A stretch of DNA of 64,000 bases, taken from assembly GCF_000196115.1 (NCBI RefSeq), contig NC_005027.1, forward strand, positions 3,410,001 to 3,474,000, read 5' to 3'. How positions within the stretch are numbered: position 1 is the first letter of the stretch; every line of letters starts with the position of its first letter. The position numbers were made by a program, and so were the translations under genes. The notes beneath the pieces were generated by a model. The model saw nothing but the letters and a program-made list of their open reading frames with translations, did no database searches and was not told the origin of the DNA. The stretch is from Rhodopirellula baltica SH 1. Lineage in GTDB: Bacteria > Planctomycetota > Planctomycetia > Pirellulales > Pirellulaceae. Of the stretch, positions 10,274 to 19,392 are shown piece after piece.

Positions 10274-12375
10274 AACTTTCCTGGTCCCGGCTCGGCCGGC
10301 TCACTCAAAAAGAACTTCGGGAAACCTTGCGCGACCGACGGACGATGCTGACTTTGGTCATGATGCCATTGTTGGTTTATCCATTGCTCAGCATGGCGTT
10401 GAATCGTTTCTTGCTTTCTTCCGGTATGCCGGCAGAGCAAGCGTTCATGGTTGGCGTCTCATCGCCTGATGAGCGTGACTTCTTGCAAACCCTGATCGAA
10501 GATCCTCGCAGTGCACCTCCTGAGCCGATCTTGAAAGTCAACGGCGGGCAGTTGGCTCGGTTTGAAGTGGTTGTGCCAGAAGAGATTTCACCGGAAGAAG
10601 CGTTGTCGCAGAACTTGCTGGACATAGCGGTGCAGTTTCAAGATGGCCCAAACTCAATTCGATCGATGGAGATTGTTTCCTACAACAATGATCAGGGCAG
10701 CAGTACAGCTCAACGAATTCTAACCGAACGCTTGCAGTGGCTTCAGTTATCTGAAAGTCTGCGAATTGCTCAGCAAATCGATCCTGATTACCAACCTATC
10801 GATTTGAGAATTCGATCGATCGGAGAGAAAGCATCGGGATCTATTCTTGGCACCGTGATTCCCTTGGTACTGGTTTTAATGACCATCACCGGCGCTGTTT
10901 ATCCAGCGATCGACCTGACGGCTGGCGAGAGAGAGCGGGGCACAATGGAGGCGCTAATGGCTTCTCCCGTACCGCGTTGGTGGGTGTTGCTTGCTAAGTA
11001 TCTGGCTGTTGTCTTTGTCGCTTTCCTCACCGCGATGGCAAACTTGCTTGCCATGTTTGTGACCATGAAGGTGACGGGACTGGTCAGCATGCTCGCTGGT
11101 GATTCAACCGTTGGGATGCTGCAGATCATGCAGATACTCGGTCTCCTACTGTTGTTCAGCTGTTTCTTCTCAGCGCTGTTGCTTTCGCTAACCAGCTTTG
11201 CAAAGTCGTTCAAAGAAGCGCAGGCCTATCTCATTCCCGTGATGTTGCTTTCGCTTGGCCCGGCAATGCTTTCTTTGATGCCAGGCGTGACACTGGAGGG
11301 CCCATTGGCTGTCGCGCCGCTACTGAACATTGTCTTATTAGCTCGCGACATACTATCTGGCACCGCCACCACCGCGGGTGCGGTTGTCGCAGTCACTAGC
11401 ACCCTTTTCTATGCGGCGGCGACGTTGGGCGTTGCCGCGAGACTGTTCGGTAGTGACGCAGTTGAACGAACCAGCCAAAAGTCATTCGGCTCGCTTCTTC
11501 AACGCCCCGACACCGTTACCCAACATCCCAGCATGAGCCAAGCTGGGTTGGTTGTCGCTCTACTGTTGCCGGCTTCATTCCTGATCTCGAACGGCTTGAT
11601 GCAATGGCTGCGAATCGTTTCCGATTCAGTCTCGGTCAGCTCACAGCTTTTGCTAAACGCTCTGAGCCTAATCCTCGTTTTCGGATTGATTCCGCTTTGC
11701 GCAACCGTCATGGGAAGACATCGTATCCAGTCGACTTACCGATTCTCATTGCCACCGTTTGCGTCCATTTTGGGTGCCATCGTCCTCGCGGGCGGAGCTT
11801 GGGCGTTTGCTCACGAAGCCTTGGCATTGGCCGACCAGTTCGGAATTGCCCTGCTGTCGGACGACCAAATCGAACGTACACGGTCCTTGCTAGACAAATG
11901 GAAAACCGTGCCCCCATGGCTGCTTCTGCTGACAATGGCGGCGACCCCGGCTCTCATCGAAGAGCTCTGCTTTCGAGGTTATTTGTTCTCAGCATTCTCG
12001 GCTGTCCTTCGCCCGTGGCAGACAATCTGCACTACCGCATTGCTCTTCGGCCTTTTCCACGTCTTTGTCGGCAGCACCTTGTTGGTCGAACGCTTTCTAC
12101 CCACCATGTTGCTGGGGTTGCTGCTGGGTTGGGTCGCCTACCGAACCGGTAGCGTCTGGCCGGGAGTGGTCCTGCACTTCTTCCACAATGGAATGCTGGA
12201 ATTAGCCGCACGTTATCATGACAAGCTCGATTTCCTCGGGCTCAGCGACGCAGACGGTTCGAAGCACCTGCCTGCCAGTTGGCTTGTTGCTGCCGCACTC
12301 ATGGTCATGATCGGCATCGCGATTGTCGCTTGGTCGACCCAAAGCCGGACTGAGCAAGACTCACCCCAGAGCTAG
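10270..12375 (+). CDS. ABC-2 type permease fused to a CPBP-family intramembrane protease
   Basis: 701 residues. The N-terminal ~430 residues are a NatB-like ABC-2 permease: one helix, a large extracytoplasmic loop, then five or more helices with ERERGTMEALMASP before the second. From about residue 460 a second set of helices carries CPBP/CAAX protease motifs: EELCFRGY (EExxxR), FGLFHVFVG (FxxxH) and HFFHNG (HxxxN). CPBP proteins are glutamate-type intramembrane proteases or immunity factors. It is coupled to the ATPase gene by a GTGA overlap. Its stop shares the palindrome CTAG with the stop of the convergent glycosyltransferase gene. Confidence 0.88.
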   Translation: MKLSWSRLGRLTQKELRETLRDRRTMLTLVMMPLLVYPLLSMALNRFLLSSGMPAEQAFMVGVSSPDERDFLQTLIEDPRSAPPEPILKVNGGQLARFEVVVPEEISPEEALSQNLLDIAVQFQDGPNSIRSMEIVSYNNDQGSSTAQRILTERLQWLQLSESLRIAQQIDPDYQPIDLRIRSIGEKASGSILGTVIPLVLVLMTITGAVYPAIDLTAGERERGTMEALMASPVPRWWVLLAKYLAVVFVAFLTAMANLLAMFVTMKVTGLVSMLAGDSTVGMLQIMQILGLLLLFSCFFSALLLSLTSFAKSFKEAQAYLIPVMLLSLGPAMLSLMPGVTLEGPLAVAPLLNIVLLARDILSGTATTAGAVVAVTSTLFYAAATLGVAARLFGSDAVERTSQKSFGSLLQRPDTVTQHPSMSQAGLVVALLLPASFLISNGLMQWLRIVSDSVSVSSQLLLNALSLILVFGLIPLCATVMGRHRIQSTYRFSLPPFASILGAIVLAGGAWAFAHEALALADQFGIALLSDDQIERTRSLLDKWKTVPPWLLLLTMAATPALIEELCFRGYLFSAFSAVLRPWQTICTTALLFGLFHVFVGSTLLVERFLPTMLLGLLLGWVAYRTGSVWPGVVLHFFHNGMLELAARYHDKLDFLGLSDADGSKHLPASWLVAAALMVMIGIAIVAWSTQSRTEQDSPQS

Positions 12376-13955
12376 CTGGTGTGAACCGCTTCGACTTCTT
12401 CGCTTCCGACAACTAGTTCGTTGCTCTTTGCAGCAGTTTTCACCGCCGTCGCCTTTTTGCGAGACGCGGCGTTTTTCTTTCCGAGGTTGTCAACCAAGTA
12501 ACTGACCTGGGCCTGCAACTCTTCCGCATGCTCGAGGAAATAGCTGAGTTGAGCCAATGATTCGTGAGACGAATTGGCGATGACTTCCACCTTGCCAATT
12601 GGTACCGATTCATCTTCCCCAGGTCGTGTTGCGAAGAGCGGGATTCGGACAACGCTTTGCACCGATTTTTCCGGCAATCGGACACTCTGCCAAGTCGCAT
12701 GATAGCCTTCGTGCAACCACGCCATATTCGCGTCGATTTGCACTTTGGCAAGATCATGGCGTTTCGCAAATTCAACCAATGGTTCCCAAACTGGTTCCCA
12801 GCAACCATCGCCTTGGATTTGGACACTGCGTAAATGCTTCGATGTTTCGCAATCTTTCGGCCGTACCGCAAACGAATGGGCAAAGTGATACAAGCGTCCG
12901 AGAAGAAGACGGCACTCCGAATGACCGAACGTTCGCGTCAGAACCAAAAAGCCAAGAACGGCTACTGCCCCCAGAAGAATCAACCAGTCCTGATTGAACC
13001 GAACGGAGAGCACCGCGATGGTGGAACTAAGCGTGCAAAGGCCAGCGACCACCAATAACATTCCATTGGGACCGAACTTTTCGTTCAAGAGGTGATGCAA
13101 ATGCCCTCGGTCCGTTGCATACATACTGCGACCGGTCATCCATCGACGGATGATTGCTGCAGTAGAGTCGAACAACGGCAGAACCAGAATCGCGACGGGT
13201 GCCGCGACGACGACAGCGGACTCTTTTAACGAGCACCACATCGCCAAGACGCCAACCATCAGCCCGATCATCATGCTTCCCGCGTCTCCCAAGAAGATGG
13301 TTGCCGGCGGGCGATTGAAGACCAAGAAGCCGAGCAGGGCACCACACAGAGCGGTTGCAGCGATGACGGTAGACGCAGAGTGTCCACTCGATGCACTCAG
13401 CAAGGCCAGTCCGCCGCAGACAAACGCACCAACCGTGGTCGCCATGCCGTCGGCACCGTCTAGCAAATTGAGAGCGTTGATCGCAAGCAGCAACCACAAC
13501 ACGCTAACCGGAATGGCAAAAATGCCCAAAGGAATCTCGAAGCCAAAGAGAGAGACTGATCGCATGACCGTCCCACTTCCCACGACGATCATCGCGATGA
13601 CGCATTGAGCGAGTAGTTTTTGTCGGCCACGGAGTGCCCATTTGTCGTCAATCAAACCGACGATCAAGATTGCCGACGAGGCCCCTAACAATACAAACCA
13701 ACGAGATGACAGCTCTGTCATCTTGCCGAATTCCGCCCAACCACTTTCGTAAGCGATGCCAACCAAAAACGCGATTCCGGTCGCGATAAAAACGGCTAAC
13801 CCACCCGCCAAAGCGATTGGTCGGTCATGAAGTTTTCGTTCGGCATCGGGGTTATCAACCAACCCAACTCGAATTGCGAATGCACGCACCACCGGCACCA
13901 GTACCAGCATCGCGATGAAAGCAGCAGCAAGAGTAACGAGGATGAATGGTGTCAT
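12372..13955 (-). CDS. WecA/MraY-family undecaprenyl-phosphate sugar-1-phosphate transferase with C-terminal extension
   Basis: 527 residues. The N-terminal ~345 residues have about ten membrane helices and the family's cytoplasmic motifs: GLIDDKWALRG, NLLDGADGMAT, FLGDAGSMM and the HLHHLL histidine cluster. It should transfer a sugar phosphate from UDP-sugar to undecaprenyl phosphate, starting an exopolysaccharide or O-chain. An unusual ~180-residue soluble tail follows, ending in a Lys/Ala-rich stretch (KKNAASRKKATAVKTAAK). The ATG at 13955 is preferred over a TTG at 13970. It is divergent from the lipoprotein and Wza-like genes, which fits exopolysaccharide synthesis. Confidence 0.88.
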   Translation of the reverse strand: MTPFILVTLAAAFIAMLVLVPVVRAFAIRVGLVDNPDAERKLHDRPIALAGGLAVFIATGIAFLVGIAYESGWAEFGKMTELSSRWFVLLGASSAILIVGLIDDKWALRGRQKLLAQCVIAMIVVGSGTVMRSVSLFGFEIPLGIFAIPVSVLWLLLAINALNLLDGADGMATTVGAFVCGGLALLSASSGHSASTVIAATALCGALLGFLVFNRPPATIFLGDAGSMMIGLMVGVLAMWCSLKESAVVVAAPVAILVLPLFDSTAAIIRRWMTGRSMYATDRGHLHHLLNEKFGPNGMLLVVAGLCTLSSTIAVLSVRFNQDWLILLGAVAVLGFLVLTRTFGHSECRLLLGRLYHFAHSFAVRPKDCETSKHLRSVQIQGDGCWEPVWEPLVEFAKRHDLAKVQIDANMAWLHEGYHATWQSVRLPEKSVQSVVRIPLFATRPGEDESVPIGKVEVIANSSHESLAQLSYFLEHAEELQAQVSYLVDNLGKKNAASRKKATAVKTAAKSNELVVGSEEVEAVHTS

Positions 13956-14542
13956 TGCGAGTTGATTCAATCAGAAAGGGCAGTTTGACACGGTGAAGGC
14001 AAAGAACGTCATCACAGGAACGATGTCAGCTGATGACAGCCGGTAAACCCTGTGTGACAAGAATAGCTCTTTATTCTAGTACAACGCCCCCGTAATGCAT
14101 CATCTTACGCGTCCGCCCGAAAACCATCCCCCGCACGTAGGAAAAGTTAACGGAACTCGACGGAAATCGTATTGGTCAATCGTTCCAAACCTTAAATCTC
14201 CCCGAATCAGGCGTCCCAAGAAGGGTCTATCGCCCCTCCCAAATACTGAAAACACGGGGAAACGTACGGGCGGACACCTGTGGTTCTGGTGCCCCCCGGA
14301 ACAGTCTCACTAACCAGACGGACTGCTAGCACCCCCATTTCATGCACATTTGGCTAAACCGGCACCGCAGAAGGGGCGATAAAGAGTGCGGGGACTTCGC
14401 CTGCTAGCAGAATCGCTGCAAACGGTGCGACCCCGATTCCAAACGCCGTCGCAGCCAATTCGAAGGTCAAGATGGTAGCTGGAAATGTTGCACGCACGAG
14501 TCGTGTGATCCAGATAGATCCGCCGCTAGGGGAGCCGGCATT
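13956..14542. other. Long intergenic region between divergent exopolysaccharide genes
   Basis: This 587-bp stretch separates the WecA-like gene from the lipoprotein gene. It must carry both promoters. Short open frames on both strands (14095-14313 and 14354-14563) lack family motifs and I do not call them. The only local structure I see is the inverted repeat listed separately and an AT-rich segment near 14070-14080 (TCTTTATTCTAGTA) that could be a -10 region. Confidence 0.5.
14024..14038. promoter_or_regulatory. Short inverted repeat, possible operator
   Basis: TGTCAGCTGATGACA has perfect 5-bp arms (TGTCA/TGACA) around a 5-nt centre and contains the 8-bp palindrome TCAGCTGA. It lies about 70 bp upstream of the WecA-like start codon, a plausible regulator site. 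A repeat this short can arise by chance, so this is only a candidate. Confidence 0.25.
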
Positions 14543-15652
14543 ATGACCCAGCTTAATCGACATGACGCGTCCGTCCGCCCGAAGCTATCGAGGCGAAACA
14601 TCATTCGCCAACGAGCTCAACGAGCCTTCTTGGCGAGTCTTGCGGCGGGTATTTTGACAACGGGGATGACCGGCTGCACCATCATGGGTGGCCTGCAATC
14701 CAAGCTGACTCGAAGTGAGTGCATCGACGACTTCATGGTCTCGCATCGCAACAAAGTCATGGCAGAAAAAGCCTGGTTGCGAAATGCTCACTGCCACAAA
14801 AAACATCGCCATTCGAAAGACCTCCGAAAGGGGTTCATCGATGGCTACATGGAAGTCGCGACCGGCGGATCTGGGTGCACCCCAGCGGTTGTCTCTCCCG
14901 ACTATTGGGGGTGGAAACATCAATCCGGCGATGGGCAAAGTGCCGTTAACGCTTGGTTCGAAGGCTTCCCACTCGGGGTCAAGGCCGCCGAACAGGACGG
15001 AATTGGTTACTACAATCAAATTCGCATCCAAACCCCTATGCGGCCAGCATCTACAGCGATGACAGGATCGATGGCCCCGACGCCCGTCGCTCCTGTGCCA
15101 CCCATTCCAACCGCCAACGTTTTGCCGCCTGGCATCCAGTTGGGCGAGGGCGAAACTTTGGTGCCTGGCCGAGTCACATTTGAAGAAGCAAATGAATTGA
15201 CTGGCACCAACGTGGATTTGGATCGCGTGAAACAACACGCACCACCTACACCGCCAGCGATCAAGTCGGTCACACCGAAATCGGATGTCACCGACGATCC
15301 GTTTTCACAAGTTGCTCCGTCGCAAAATCACGAAAACATCGTTGCGGGCGGTGCGGGAGCCATGTTGAGCGATATTCCACAAACAAGTGGTAATCAGTTT
15401 GGTGGTTCGACCAACATCCAGCAGCTGTTCCCGGATGTCGATAGCGTTTCGTCACCTCAAGACACCAATGCATCAGACCTCGTTCCGCGGCCGCAGCAAA
15501 CTCCGGTCAGCACCAACGTGGCTGAACCGACTCAAGACGAAATCGATTCGGTAATCGAAGAGATTTTCGGACGGCCAGATCGTCAGGCCCAACCAAGTGA
15601 AGCAGTCGAATCGCCTGCAAATAATCAATCGATGCAGTTCTTGTTCGATTGA
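14543..15652 (+). CDS. Putative lipoprotein, planctomycete-type, of unknown function
   Basis: 369 residues. A basic N-terminus (RRNIIRQRAQR) is followed by a hydrophobic stretch and a lipobox-like TGMTGC, suggesting a lipid-anchored envelope protein. Residues ~50-160 form a compact conserved-looking domain with many aromatic and Gly residues (FIDGYMEVATGG, VSPDYWGWKHQ, WFEGFPLGVKAA). The remainder is Pro/Thr/Ser-rich and probably disordered. I do not recognise a named family. It is 73 bp upstream of the Wza-like gene and probably co-transcribed with it, so a role in polysaccharide export or its scaffold is an inference. Confidence 0.7.
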   Translation: MTQLNRHDASVRPKLSRRNIIRQRAQRAFLASLAAGILTTGMTGCTIMGGLQSKLTRSECIDDFMVSHRNKVMAEKAWLRNAHCHKKHRHSKDLRKGFIDGYMEVATGGSGCTPAVVSPDYWGWKHQSGDGQSAVNAWFEGFPLGVKAAEQDGIGYYNQIRIQTPMRPASTAMTGSMAPTPVAPVPPIPTANVLPPGIQLGEGETLVPGRVTFEEANELTGTNVDLDRVKQHAPPTPPAIKSVTPKSDVTDDPFSQVAPSQNHENIVAGGAGAMLSDIPQTSGNQFGGSTNIQQLFPDVDSVSSPQDTNASDLVPRPQQTPVSTNVAEPTQDEIDSVIEEIFGRPDRQAQPSEAVESPANNQSMQFLFD

Positions 15653-15725
15653 TTTCTGACCGTTCCTCAACCACAGACCAGTCCGGGCGGCTTTGCACCC
15701 GATTGCACTTTCAGAGAGTTCAAGG

Positions 15726-17075
15726 ATGAACATCAACCTCTTTCAAACTCGAGTGTGGAAACACATTCGCACCACGGTTGGACTTGGCGTGGCCGCCTCG
15801 CTGGTCGCGTCACTGACCGGCTGCTCGTCACTGACCCAGCCAATCGACGGTGTCCCTGCCCACCGATTGCCGCCCGAATTCTTTCCGGCTCCCAAGAACA
15901 ACTTGGTTCCGGTTGATATCGCGTTGCTGTCGCTTGAGCCACCACGCGATTATCAGCTCGGACCGGATGACATCCTTGGTGTTTACATTGAAGGCGTTTT
16001 GCCTTTCAATCCACCGAACACCCCACCTGAACCACCTCCGGTCAATTTCCCGGAACAGGACAGCACCCTGCCGCCGTCGATCGGATACCCGATTGCCGTT
16101 CAGGATGATGGAACTCTTTCGTTGCCACTGATTGAGCCCCTCGAGGTTGAAGGGCTGACGCTCGATCAAGTCCGCGAAAAGATTCGTGAGGCGTACATCG
16201 ACAACGACATTCTGCGAGAAGAAAAAGCTCGTCCGATTGTCACGCTTATCAAGGAACGAACCTACGATGTGATCGTGGTTCGGGAAGATGGTTTAGGTGA
16301 AGGCAACCAACGATCGCTTCAAGCTCAGTCCAGCGAGTTCATTCGCGGCCGTGACCGATCTGCCAGCGGCGGCTTGGTCAAACTTCCCGCGTACAAGAAC
16401 GACATTCTGCACGCCCTGGTTGAAACTGGCGGTTTGCCCGGTTTGAACGCAAAGAACGAAGTTCGTGTTTTGCGAGCCAGTGAAGCTGACAAACGCAAAC
16501 GAGCACAGTTTGTACGAGACTTCTACGCGTCTCAACGCAACGCCATGCTCGACCCATGTGTCTGCCCACCTGAGCTGCCACCAGACCCATCGATCCTTCG
16601 CATTCCATTGCGACTGCCACCTGGAGTGATTCCAAACATCACACCGGAGGATGTGGAATTGCAAGACGGCGACATCGTGTACATCGAAAACCGCGAGACA
16701 GAAGTCTTCTACACCGGTGGCTTGTTGCCCGGTGGCGAATTCCCACTCCCTCGTGACTATGACCTCGACGTACTCGGTGCGATGGCGATCGCCGGTGGTG
16801 GCATCGGGCAAACAACTGGTGGCGGAGGATTCGGAGGTGCACGTTCGGTTGGCGGAGTTCCACCGGGAATGCTTTATGTGCTTCGTCAGACACCGTGCAA
16901 CGGACAAGTTGCAATCGAGGTTGACCTTGCCCGGGCCGTCAACGACCCGCGAAGTCGACCACTGGTTCAGCCTGGCGATACACTGATTCTTCAATACAAA
17001 TGTGAAGAAGAGGTGCTGAACTTCAGCCTCGGTACATTCTTCACCTACGGTATCCAAGAACTACTGCGGAACTAA
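15726..17075 (+). CDS. Polysaccharide export outer-membrane lipoprotein, Wza-like
   Basis: 449 residues. The signal peptide ends in a lipobox (SLTGC). The polysaccharide export domain begins at YQLGPDDILGVYIEG and continues through the IREAYIDND region. One or two SLBB-like segments follow (YKNDILHALVETGGLPG and FYTGGLLPGGEFPLP). A Pro-rich insertion (NTPPEPPPVNFPEQD) sits in the first domain and a Gly-rich loop near residue 370. The ATG at 15726 is preceded by AAGGA; an upstream TTG would add 11 residues without a signal-like character. Wza-type proteins form the outer-membrane exit pore for capsule or exopolysaccharide; a strong terminator follows. Confidence 0.9.
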   Translation: MNINLFQTRVWKHIRTTVGLGVAASLVASLTGCSSLTQPIDGVPAHRLPPEFFPAPKNNLVPVDIALLSLEPPRDYQLGPDDILGVYIEGVLPFNPPNTPPEPPPVNFPEQDSTLPPSIGYPIAVQDDGTLSLPLIEPLEVEGLTLDQVREKIREAYIDNDILREEKARPIVTLIKERTYDVIVVREDGLGEGNQRSLQAQSSEFIRGRDRSASGGLVKLPAYKNDILHALVETGGLPGLNAKNEVRVLRASEADKRKRAQFVRDFYASQRNAMLDPCVCPPELPPDPSILRIPLRLPPGVIPNITPEDVELQDGDIVYIENRETEVFYTGGLLPGGEFPLPRDYDLDVLGAMAIAGGGIGQTTGGGGFGGARSVGGVPPGMLYVLRQTPCNGQVAIEVDLARAVNDPRSRPLVQPGDTLILQYKCEEEVLNFSLGTFFTYGIQELLRN

Positions 17076-17106
17076 TCCTCGATCGACCATCGAGTCAAAG
17101 AAACGA

Positions 17107-17138
17107 AACGTCGCCTCTATTCAGGGGCGACGTTTTTT
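17107..17138 (+). terminator. Rho-independent terminator of the Wza-like gene
   Basis: The arms AACGTCGCC and GGCGACGTT pair perfectly. Two more pairs (one a G-T) extend the stem to a TATTCA loop, and the 3' arm runs into six or more T. It begins 31 bp after the stop codon. Confidence 0.9.
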
Positions 17139-17165
17139 CGTTGACCAAGCAGTTTGCGACCGGCC

Positions 17166-17861
17166 TCACGGCTTCGCAAGCAAGTTCGTCCCCAACCGGC
17201 TCGCCCAAGCATCTGGAATAGGTGCCTCAAACGTCATGCGTTCTTTCTTTGTGGGATGCATGATAGAGAGCCGCCAGCTATGAAGCGCGATACCGGTCGG
17301 CCAAGATCGTTCGCTCCCGTATTTGGTATCGCCTAAGATGGGAAATCCTACCTCGGCCCACTGCAAGCGGATTTGATGCTTGCGGCCGGTAAGCGGCTTG
17401 ACCATCAGAAGCGTCAATTCGCGGTCGCAACCTAAAACCTCGTACTCCAGACGTGCCTCTTTGGCATCTGATCTGGAATGATGAGCCACCCGCATACGGT
17501 GGGCTGCATCGTCTTTGTACACATCATCGACCAACGTGCCCTGTTGCTGCTCGACTCGGCCTGAGACTACCGCAAGGTATGTCTTCTTCGCTCCATCGCC
17601 CGAATGGTTGGCAAACTGAGGCGTGAGCCTACTGGCCGCTTTGCTGGTGCGTGCCATGACGATGACACCCGATGTCATCGAATCCAGTCGACTCACAATG
17701 CCCAAATACACCTTGTTGGGCTTGTTGCAGGTTCGACGGATGTAGTCGCATCCGAGCGAATGCAAAGTCGGCTGCCCAGCAGCACCCATCGTCGCTAACT
17801 TGGTCGGTTTGTTTACCACGAGCAGATGATTGTCTTCGTAGATGACGTCGACTTCGCTCAT
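17166..17861 (-). CDS. RluA-family RNA pseudouridine synthase
   Basis: 231 residues. The opening VIYEDNHLLVVNKP is the family N-terminus and sits directly after the ATG at 17861. The catalytic aspartate is in SRLDSMTSG (the usual HRLD with Ser for His), and the KTYLAVV and GRKHQIRLQ motifs follow. There is no S4 domain, as in RluA/TruC-type enzymes. It isomerises specific uridines in rRNA or tRNA; the target cannot be told. It starts 37 bp from the divergent recQ-like gene. Confidence 0.9.
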   Translation of the reverse strand: MSEVDVIYEDNHLLVVNKPTKLATMGAAGQPTLHSLGCDYIRRTCNKPNKVYLGIVSRLDSMTSGVIVMARTSKAASRLTPQFANHSGDGAKKTYLAVVSGRVEQQQGTLVDDVYKDDAAHRMRVAHHSRSDAKEARLEYEVLGCDRELTLLMVKPLTGRKHQIRLQWAEVGFPILGDTKYGSERSWPTGIALHSWRLSIMHPTKKERMTFEAPIPDAWASRLGTNLLAKP

Positions 17862-17898
17862 GTTTCTCGAATCCCTAATAAAGAAAGTTTCGCCACCG

Positions 17899-19392
17899 AT
17901 GGGTGAATCAGCCAACGCGAATTTGGAGTCGGGCAAGCGTTCGCTGCAGCAAGCCCAGAAAATCCTGCAAGACGTATTCGGCCATCACGCATTTCGCCCC
18001 AGCCAGGCCGCCGTCATTCAACATGTTCTCGCTGGCGAGCACGCCATGGTGATCATGCCCACGGGGCGTGGCAAGTCGATGTGTTTCCAAATTCCTGCGC
18101 TGCTGGGGACCGACGCGGATCTGACACTGGTGCTTTCGCCGTTGATCGCTTTGATGCAGGACCAAGTCGATGGATTGGTGGCGAAAGGCATCGACGCGAC
18201 TCTCATTAATTCTTCGTTGGATCGAAGTGAACGCGAGAAACGGCAGAAGAATTTACGTGAGAATCAATATCGCCTGCTGTATGTGACGCCTGAACGATTT
18301 CGCAAACCTGAGTTCCTAGACGCTATTTCGGGACGAAACATTCAGCTGCTCGCGATTGACGAAGCACACTGTGTCAGCCAGTGGGGCCACGACTTTCGCC
18401 CCGATTACAGCAGGATCGCCGACATCCGGAAACAATTGGGCTCTCCGACAACAATCGCCCTGACCGCAACAGCGACGGCGGAATGCCGAGCTGACATCGT
18501 GGATCAAATTGGTCTTGGTAAAGGCGAAATGCGGCTGTTCCATGAAGGAATCGATCGCCCCAACTTGCGAATCGACGTCCAATCGGTGATGGGTGAGAGC
18601 GAGAAGTTCGAGATGATCCTCGAGGCACTCTCGGCCCCACCATTTCTCCCAACCGACGATACTCCTGTTGGCGGAGCAATCATCTACTTCTCGCTGATCA
18701 AAACGCTGACACATTTCAGCGACCTGTTGCTGTCGCAATCCATCGATCATGTCTGTTACCACGGTGACCAATCACGAAAAGATCGCCGTCGGATACAAAA
18801 CCAATTCATGTCCGGCGAACGAGACCTCGTCTTGGCCACTCCCGCATTCGGAATGGGAGTTGACAAAGAAAACATTCGGTTGGTGATCCATGCTGAAACA
18901 CCTGGATCGATCGAATCCTATTACCAAGAGATTGGTCGAGCGGGTCGGGACGACAAACCGAGTCGCTGCCTTTGGCTTTACGATCAAGACGACTTGATGA
19001 CACAGATGCAGTTCATCGAGTGGGCCAATCCCGATGCAGATTTCTACGACCGTTTAATGTTCGCTTTGGAACATCATGCGGATCGATGTGCAGCCTACGG
19101 CTTGGACTGGCTTCGCAAAGAATTGCAACGGGTCAGTCCTCACGACCACCGAGTCGACACAGCCATTGCGATGCTCGACCGACATGGTGTTGTCGCAGGC
19201 CCAAGGGAACCGGAATGCTTCCAGCTGAGCGGTGACTTACCGGAAAAGTTCCGCGACAACGAATGGCTGGCGGAAAAAAGACAACGGGATCAAAAACGTC
19301 TGTATGCGATGGTGCAGTTTGCAGCTACTCCCGCAGAAGAACGACAAGCATTCCTCAATCGATACTTTTTAGATAGTACGATCGTTGAATGA
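17899..19392 (+). CDS. RecQ-like ATP-dependent DNA helicase, short form
   Basis: 497 residues. Helicase motifs: I MPTGRGKSMCFQ, II AIDEAHCVSQWGHDFRPDY (DEAH), III ALTATAT, V FGMGVDKENIR, VI QEIGRAGRDDKPSR. After the helicase core comes a winged-helix-like stretch (LRKELQ...AIAMLDRHGVV) and then YAMVQFAATPAEERQAFLNRYF, which resembles the start of the RecQ zinc module but has no cysteines and ends at once. No HRDC domain is present. I chose ATG 17899; ATG 17842 would overlap the divergent rluA-like start. It should unwind 3'-5' in recombination or repair. Confidence 0.88.
   Translation: MGESANANLESGKRSLQQAQKILQDVFGHHAFRPSQAAVIQHVLAGEHAMVIMPTGRGKSMCFQIPALLGTDADLTLVLSPLIALMQDQVDGLVAKGIDATLINSSLDRSEREKRQKNLRENQYRLLYVTPERFRKPEFLDAISGRNIQLLAIDEAHCVSQWGHDFRPDYSRIADIRKQLGSPTTIALTATATAECRADIVDQIGLGKGEMRLFHEGIDRPNLRIDVQSVMGESEKFEMILEALSAPPFLPTDDTPVGGAIIYFSLIKTLTHFSDLLLSQSIDHVCYHGDQSRKDRRRIQNQFMSGERDLVLATPAFGMGVDKENIRLVIHAETPGSIESYYQEIGRAGRDDKPSRCLWLYDQDDLMTQMQFIEWANPDADFYDRLMFALEHHADRCAAYGLDWLRKELQRVSPHDHRVDTAIAMLDRHGVVAGPREPECFQLSGDLPEKFRDNEWLAEKRQRDQKRLYAMVQFAATPAEERQAFLNRYFLDSTIVE

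Noticed and set aside
14354..14563. 69-residue hydrophobic minus-strand frame in the exopolysaccharide gap
   Set aside because: It overlaps the start of the lipoprotein gene, has no ribosome site and no recognisable family.
16293..17057. 254-residue antisense frame over the Wza-like gene
   Set aside because: Composition is that of a shadow frame, and the sense gene has clear motifs and a terminator.
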